A stretch of DNA of 10,064 nucleotides from Moraxellaceae bacterium (GTDB lineage: Bacteria; Pseudomonadota; Gammaproteobacteria; Pseudomonadales; Moraxellaceae). A model generated the notes under the pieces. It was given only the letters and a program-made list of their open reading frames with translations. It had not been told where the DNA came from and did not search any database. Made by a program: the position numbers and the translations under genes. This document shows positions 5,939 through 10,064 of the stretch, piece after piece. The stretch spans positions 1 to 10,064 of the forward strand of contig JASLCO010000364.1 in the NCBI GenBank assembly GCA_030146505.1, given 5' to 3'. Each line of letters opens with the position of its first letter. Within the stretch, counting starts at the first letter, position 1.

Positions 5939-7768
5939 ATGCCCAAAGGCATTTCCTCCCGCAGACAGAGGCTGCATGGCCTGGTATTCCGGCCTGCTCT
6001 TGCCGCCCTCTGCCTGACACTGGCCACCCCTTCCGAAGCAGGCTGGCTGGGCCGCCTGTTCGGCTCCAAACAGGAGCAGACGGACAAGGCCGCTGCCGAA
6101 AGCACCACCCCTAATCCCGCCTCCACCGACACAACCAGCAGCAGCCCGGCCATCACACCTGCCACCACTGCGCCTGCCCAGCCCTCCTCCGTCGCCCCTG
6201 TTACGGCCGAAGAGCCGGCCATGGCCGCCTCCGGCAACGACGACCAGGACGAAAATACAGAAGACGGCAACCTGTTGCCCAATGTCGAAGAGTCCGCACT
6301 GGGCGAAGTGGACGACCCCGATGCCGCCATCAACCTGGATGAACTTGCCGAAAAGGGCGATCTCTGGGAGCGCATGCGCCGCGGCTTCCAGATGGAACTG
6401 CCGGAAGACAATGAACAGATTGCCCTGCAGCGCAACTGGTACCTGAAGAACAGCGGCTATCTCGACCGCATGGCCCTGCGCGCCACCCGCTACCTTCACT
6501 ACACGGTGAGCGAAGCCGAAAAACGCGGGCTGCCTACCGAGCTTGCGCTGTTGCCGGTGATTGAAAGCGCCTACGACCCCTTCGCCTATTCCCATGCCAG
6601 CGCTGCCGGCATGTGGCAGTTCATCCCGGGCACCGGCAAGATTTTCGGGCTGAAGCAGAACTGGTGGTATGACGGCCGCCGCGACGTGATCGAATCCACC
6701 CGCGCCGCCTACGACTTCCTGAGCATGCTTTACGAAAAATTCGGCAGTTGGGAACTGGTGCTGGCTGCCTACAATGCCGGCCCCGGCGCCGTGCAGCGCG
6801 CCATCAACCGCAATGCGGCCGAAGGCCTGCCCACGGATTTCTGGTCCTTGCGCCTGCCGGCGGAAACGCGCGCCTACGTACCGCGCTTCCTCGCCGTGGT
6901 ACAGCTCATCAAGTCTCCCGACGACTACGGCATCAGCCTGCGCCCGGTGGTGGACCAGCCCTTCTTCCGCAGCATGGAAGTCAGTGGCCAGATCGACATG
7001 ACGGCCGCCGCTGCCATTGCCGGCGTCTCCCTGAAAGAGTTCTACCAGCTCAACCCCGGCTTCAACCGCTGGGCCACCGATCCGGAAGGCCCGCACCACC
7101 TGCTGGTGCCCGCCGCCCTGCCCCAGGATTTCGAAGAGCAGATCACGGCACTGCCGGTGCCGGAGAAAGTCCGCACCGAAACCTACACCGTGAAAAAGGG
7201 TGACACGCTTTACCGCATCGCCCGGCAGTTCGACACCTCACCGGCAGAAATCAGGCGCCTCAACAACCTGAAAAGCGATGCCGTGCCGGTCGGCCGCCGC
7301 CTTACCATCACCCAGGCCAATGTCAGCCCCGAATTCATTGCCCTCAATGAAGAAATGCGCCTGGACCGCAGCTACTCCAGCGGCGAAGGCAGCAGGACGG
7401 TGCGCAAGAACTACACCGTGCGCCGTGGTGACACCCTGTCTTCCGTGGCCCGTCGCCACGGCGTCAGCGTCAAAGACCTCGCCCGCTGGAACGGATTGCA
7501 GAGCAAGTCCCGCCTGCGCGCCGGCCAGCACCTCAGCCTGCAGACCCGCGTGAGCAGCAAGCAGCGCGTGGCCAAAAGCAGCAGCAAGGGCAAGGCAGTG
7601 CAGAAAATCAGCTACAAGGTGAAACAGGGCGACACTCTCTCTTCCATCGGCCGCCGCTACAACGTATCGGTCAAGCAGATCAAGAGCTGGAACAACAGCT
7701 CGCACCATATCCAGCCCGGCCAGGGCCTGGTGCTTTTCGTGGCTGGCAGTTCACGCCACAGCCTCTGA
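5939..7768 (+). CDS. mltD: Membrane-bound lytic murein transglycosylase D-like protein, three LysM domains
   Basis: MltD cleaves the MurNAc-GlcNAc bond of peptidoglycan, leaving 1,6-anhydro-MurNAc ends, and acts in the periplasm. The 609-residue protein has an N-terminal export signal (basic start, then ALAALCLTLA, probable cleavage after PSEA at about 34). A low-complexity Ser/Thr/Pro/Ala and then acidic linker spans about 44-130. The SLT domain (about 195-300) has catalytic E209 in VIESAYDP, then GMWQFIPGTG (224-233) and AYNAGPGAV (277-285). Three LysM peptidoglycan-binding repeats lie near 416-457, 492-535 and 559-602, each opening with a Y-x-V-(K/R)-x-G-D-T-L motif. E. coli MltD is a lipoprotein, but no acceptable lipobox is seen here: the only candidate Cys, C25, follows LAAL. 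The upstream in-frame stop at 5921 leaves this ATG as the first possible start, though its ribosome binding site is weak. Confidence 0.93.
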   Translation: MPKGISSRRQRLHGLVFRPALAALCLTLATPSEAGWLGRLFGSKQEQTDKAAAESTTPNPASTDTTSSSPAITPATTAPAQPSSVAPVTAEEPAMAASGNDDQDENTEDGNLLPNVEESALGEVDDPDAAINLDELAEKGDLWERMRRGFQMELPEDNEQIALQRNWYLKNSGYLDRMALRATRYLHYTVSEAEKRGLPTELALLPVIESAYDPFAYSHASAAGMWQFIPGTGKIFGLKQNWWYDGRRDVIESTRAAYDFLSMLYEKFGSWELVLAAYNAGPGAVQRAINRNAAEGLPTDFWSLRLPAETRAYVPRFLAVVQLIKSPDDYGISLRPVVDQPFFRSMEVSGQIDMTAAAAIAGVSLKEFYQLNPGFNRWATDPEGPHHLLVPAALPQDFEEQITALPVPEKVRTETYTVKKGDTLYRIARQFDTSPAEIRRLNNLKSDAVPVGRRLTITQANVSPEFIALNEEMRLDRSYSSGEGSRTVRKNYTVRRGDTLSSVARRHGVSVKDLARWNGLQSKSRLRAGQHLSLQTRVSSKQRVAKSSSKGKAVQKISYKVKQGDTLSSIGRRYNVSVKQIKSWNNSSHHIQPGQGLVLFVAGSSRHSL

Positions 7769-7780
7769 CAAGACAGGACG

Positions 7781-7805
7781 GCGCCTAGTGCAAAAGGCGC
7801 TTTGC
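7781..7805 (+). repeat. Overlapping alternative hairpins after mltD
   Basis: GCGCCT (7781-7786) can pair with AGGCGC (7795-7800). Alternatively GCAAA (7790-7794) can pair with TTTGC (7801-7805), using the AGGCGC as its loop. The two structures are mutually exclusive and sit 12 bases after the mltD stop, just ahead of the strong terminator. They may only protect the mRNA 3' end. Confidence 0.35.
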
Positions 7806-7811
7806 AAATCG

Positions 7812-7841
7812 AAACCGGCGTCATCTGACGCCGGTTTTTTT
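7812..7841 (+). terminator. Strong intrinsic terminator of mltD
   Basis: A perfect 12-base stem, AAACCGGCGTCA (7812-7823) with TGACGCCGGTTT (7826-7837), encloses two unpaired bases and flows into seven consecutive T residues (7835-7841). It is the clearest regulatory element in the window and should largely separate mltD transcription from the transporter genes downstream. Confidence 0.92.
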
Positions 7842-7853
7842 ATGTGGTAAAAA
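7825..7853 (+). promoter_or_regulatory. Weak candidate promoter for yejAB
   Basis: CTGACG (7825-7830) and TAAAAA (7848-7853), 17 bases apart, each match the sigma70 consensus at four of six positions. The -35 would lie inside the mltD terminator stem. A start near 7860 would give a leader of about 35 bases to the yejA ATG. A promoter is needed somewhere after the terminator, and this is the best-spaced pair I can find, but it is poor. Confidence 0.22.
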
Positions 7854-7895
7854 GCGTTTCACGGAAATTACAGCCCCCGATAAAAAGGACCCGCC

Positions 7896-9734
7896 ATGTC
7901 ATCGCTGCTGCGTCCCCTTGCCACCGCCACAGCCGCCCTCGTCATGGGATTTGCCAGCCTGGCCAGCCAGGCAGCCATCGTCAGCAGCCACGCCATCGCC
8001 TTGCACGGCGAGCCGAAATACCCGGCGGATTTCAAGGCTTTCGACTACGTCAATCCGGCCGCACCCAAGGGCGGTGACGTGCGCCTTGAAGCCATGGGCA
8101 CCTTCGACAGCCTGAATCCTTTCATCAACAAGGGCACGCCCGCTGCCGGCATCAGCAATATCTACGACACGCTCACCATCAAGTCGGATGACGAACCTTT
8201 CACGCAATACGGCCTGCTCGCCGAAAAAATCGAGCGTGATCCGGCCGACAAATCCTGGATCATCTACCAGCTCAATCCCAAGGCCACGTTTTCCGACGGC
8301 AAACCGGTAAGCGCCGAAGACGTGGTCTTCAGCTTCGATATCGTGCGCAAGCAAGGCGACCCGCAATACAAAGCCTATTACGCCGACATCGCCAAGGTCG
8401 AAGCGCTGGACAAACTGCGCGTGAAATTCACCTTCAAAACCCGTGACAACCCCGAGTTGCAGCTCATCGTCGGCCAGTTGCAGATCCTGCCCAAGCATTA
8501 CTGGGCCAAGCACAATTTCAACAGCACCGGATTCGACATCCCGGTAGGCAGCGGCCCTTACATCATTTCCCGGATCGACAATGGCCGCAGCATCACCTAC
8601 ACGCGGCGCCCCGATTACTGGGGAGCCGATCTGCCGGTCAATCGTGGCCGCGACAACTTCAACAGCCTGACCTATGTCTATTTCCGTGATTTCACGGTCT
8701 CGCTGGAGGCCTTCAAGGCCGGCCAGTTCGATTACCGCGTGGAATGGAAGGCAAAAACCTGGGCCGTCGATTACGATTTTCCCGCCGTGAAAAACGGCCT
8801 GGTGAAAAAACTGCTCATCAAGAATGAAAATCCGCAGGGCATGCAGGCCTTTGCCTTCAACCTGCGCCGGCCCTTCTTCCAGGACATACGCGTGCGTCAG
8901 GCCCTGGCTTATGCCTACGATTTCGAGTGGGCCAACAAGACCATGTTCTACAACGCCTACACGCGCTCAGACAGCTTCTTCTCCAATTCCGAGCTGGCGG
9001 CGCATGGCGTCCCTTCCAAAGCGGAACTCGCCATTCTCGAGCCCTTCCGCAAGCAGCTGTCTCCCGATGTCTTCGTGGCCGCACCCATTCCGCCGAAAAC
9101 CGATGGCAGCGGCAATGTCCGCAGCAACCTGGCCCAGGCCCAGAAGCTGCTGGCCGACGCCGGCTGGCAGGTGCGCAACGGCAAGCTGGTGGACAAGAGC
9201 GGCAAGCCTTTTGCCTTCGAGATCATCATTGCCCAGCCCGAGCTGGAACGCGTGATCAATCCCTTCCGCCAGAACCTGGCGCGTCTCGGCATAGACATGA
9301 AAATCCGCGTGGTGGATGTGCCGCAATACATCGAGCGAGAACGCAAATTCGATTTCGACATGACCACCATGCGCGTGCCGCAGTCGCTCTCCCCCGGCAA
9401 CGAACAACGCAACTACTGGAGCTCGGCCTATGCCGACCAGCCCGGCAGCAACAATCTCATGGGCATCAAGAATCCGGTGGTGGATGCCCTCATAGACCAG
9501 ATCATCGCCGCCCCCGACCGCGAGCAACTGGTCTATCGCACGCGCGCGCTGGACCGGGTGCTGCTCTCCGGCCATTACGTCATCCCGCAGTATTATCTGG
9601 GTGCCGACCGCGTGGCGGTCTGGGACTTTTTCGAACGCCCGAAAATCTCGCCCAGATATGCCATCGGCTTTGATACCTGGTGGGTGAATCCGCAGAAGCA
9701 GGCCGAGATACGCCGCCGCCAGAGCCAGCGCTGA
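7896..9734 (+). CDS. yejA: Periplasmic substrate-binding protein of a YejABEF/Npp-type peptide ABC transporter
   Basis: The 612-residue family 5 solute-binding protein has a cleavable Sec signal (residues 1-26, MSSLLRPLATATAALVMGFA then SLASQA|AIV) and no lipobox, so it should be soluble in the periplasm. Family marks include the N-terminal ALHGEPKYPADFKAFDYVNP, the lobe-I segment around 60-75 (GGDVRLEAMGTFDSLNP), GSGPYIISRIDNG (218-230), RRPDYWG (237-243) and a C-terminal YxIPQYYLGADRVAVWD region (561-577). These resemble YejA of E. coli (microcin C and peptide uptake) and NppA of P. aeruginosa (peptidyl nucleoside antibiotics). A good AAGGA ribosome binding site precedes the ATG by eight bases. 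yejB starts six bases after the stop, so the two are co-transcribed. The natural ligand cannot be read from the sequence. Peptides, modified peptides or muropeptides are all possible. Confidence 0.9.
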   Translation: MSSLLRPLATATAALVMGFASLASQAAIVSSHAIALHGEPKYPADFKAFDYVNPAAPKGGDVRLEAMGTFDSLNPFINKGTPAAGISNIYDTLTIKSDDEPFTQYGLLAEKIERDPADKSWIIYQLNPKATFSDGKPVSAEDVVFSFDIVRKQGDPQYKAYYADIAKVEALDKLRVKFTFKTRDNPELQLIVGQLQILPKHYWAKHNFNSTGFDIPVGSGPYIISRIDNGRSITYTRRPDYWGADLPVNRGRDNFNSLTYVYFRDFTVSLEAFKAGQFDYRVEWKAKTWAVDYDFPAVKNGLVKKLLIKNENPQGMQAFAFNLRRPFFQDIRVRQALAYAYDFEWANKTMFYNAYTRSDSFFSNSELAAHGVPSKAELAILEPFRKQLSPDVFVAAPIPPKTDGSGNVRSNLAQAQKLLADAGWQVRNGKLVDKSGKPFAFEIIIAQPELERVINPFRQNLARLGIDMKIRVVDVPQYIERERKFDFDMTTMRVPQSLSPGNEQRNYWSSAYADQPGSNNLMGIKNPVVDALIDQIIAAPDREQLVYRTRALDRVLLSGHYVIPQYYLGADRVAVWDFFERPKISPRYAIGFDTWWVNPQKQAEIRRRQSQR

Positions 9735-9740
9735 GCTTCC

Positions 9741-10064
9741 ATGTTTGCCTACATCCTGCGCCGCCTGCTGCTCATCATCCCCACCCTGCTCGGCATCCTG
9801 CTCATCAACTTCGTCATCATCCAGGCCGCTCCCGGCGGCCCGGTGGACCAGGCCATCGCCCGCCTGCAGGGACTGGACAACTCGGCCGGCGGACGCATGG
9901 GCGGTGGCGGCAGCGAAGTCGGCTCCGGTTCCGGCAACATGAAATCGCGTGGCGCACAGGGCCTTGATCCGGAAATGATCGAAGAGCTGAAAAAGCAATA
10001 CGGCTTTGACAAGTCCATGCCGGAACGACTGTGGCTGTTGCTGAAGAACTACAGCCACTTCGAG
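9741..10064 (+). CDS. yejB: YejB/NppB-like ABC transporter permease, 5' end only
   Basis: The first 108 codons are present and remain open to the last base of the window. The N-terminus (MFAYILRRLLLIIPTLLGIL, then LINFVIIQAAPGGPVDQAIA) is the first transmembrane helix and following APGGP motif of oligopeptide-type inner-membrane permeases. It closely resembles E. coli YejB, including the later GLDPEMIEELKKQYGFDKSM. Between these, residues 50-70 form a Gly/Ser-rich stretch (GGRMGGGGSEVGSGSGN), in the place where YejB proteins carry a flexible periplasmic insertion. The start ATG lies six bases after yejA with no clear ribosome binding site of its own, which suggests translational coupling. The membrane domain proper, a second permease (YejE) and the ATPase (YejF) would be expected just to the right. 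Confidence 0.9.
   Translation, partial: MFAYILRRLLLIIPTLLGILLINFVIIQAAPGGPVDQAIARLQGLDNSAGGRMGGGGSEVGSGSGNMKSRGAQGLDPEMIEELKKQYGFDKSMPERLWLLLKNYSHFE

Noticed and set aside
5840..7099. A 419-codon minus-strand frame opposite mltD
   Set aside because: Shadow of the mltD coding frame, rich in Gly/Ala/Val, with no recognisable motif. It would also run across the gloB terminator and mltD promoter.
7857..7884. TTTCAC / GATAAA as a yejA promoter
   Set aside because: Transcription would start about five bases before the ATG, leaving the AAGGA ribosome binding site outside the mRNA.
8967..10058. A 363-codon minus-strand frame opposite yejA-yejB
   Set aside because: It crosses the yejA-yejB junction in antisense and has no family features. 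The sense genes are convincing.
1..10064. Defence system, mobile element, CRISPR array, tRNA or rRNA genes
   Set aside because: All long coding frames are accounted for by housekeeping families. No transposase, integrase, regularly spaced repeats or RNA gene signature was seen, and gene order matches conserved gammaproteobacterial synteny.

Overview
The window looks like an ordinary core-chromosome stretch of a GC-rich gammaproteobacterium, most likely in or near the Pseudomonadales. Two things point there. FimL, a degenerate ChpA-like regulator of type IV pili, is characteristic of Pseudomonas/Acinetobacter-type bacteria. The block methyltransferase-rnhA-dnaQ / gloB-mltD matches, from memory, both the E. 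coli yafS-rnhA-dnaQ-gloB-mltD neighbourhood and the P. aeruginosa PA1807-PA1816 region. The genus cannot be fixed from the sequence alone. I see no tRNA, rRNA, insertion sequence, phage gene, CRISPR array or attachment site, and no clear sign of recent transfer.

Left half (1-4921), all genes on the minus strand: the 5' end of a sohB-like inner-membrane peptidase gene (1-96); nudC (241-1065), joined by a one-base TGATG overlap to fimL (1065-2738); a 197-base gene-free stretch; then dnaQ (2941-3672), rnhA (3672-4133) and a YafS-like methyltransferase (4130-4921). The last three are read methyltransferase > rnhA > dnaQ with overlapping start and stop codons, so they form a translationally coupled operon.

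Right half, all genes on the plus strand: a 125-base divergent control region containing two perfect dyads (4922-5046); gloB (5047-5814); a probable terminator that abuts a good sigma70-type promoter; mltD (5939-7768); a very strong intrinsic terminator (7812-7841); yejA/nppA (7896-9734); and the first 108 codons of yejB/nppB (from 9741), cut by the window edge.

Functionally the region combines DNA replication and repair (DnaQ proofreading, RNase HI), methylglyoxal detoxification (GloB), NAD(H)/NAD-RNA turnover (NudC), surface motility and cAMP control (FimL), peptidoglycan remodelling (MltD) and periplasmic peptide uptake (YejAB). I do not find a previously undescribed system. The points most worth a second look are the mltD-yejAB adjacency (possible muropeptide salvage), the dyads between the methyltransferase gene and gloB, the apparent lack of a lipobox in MltD, and the altered post-Nudix signature of NudC.
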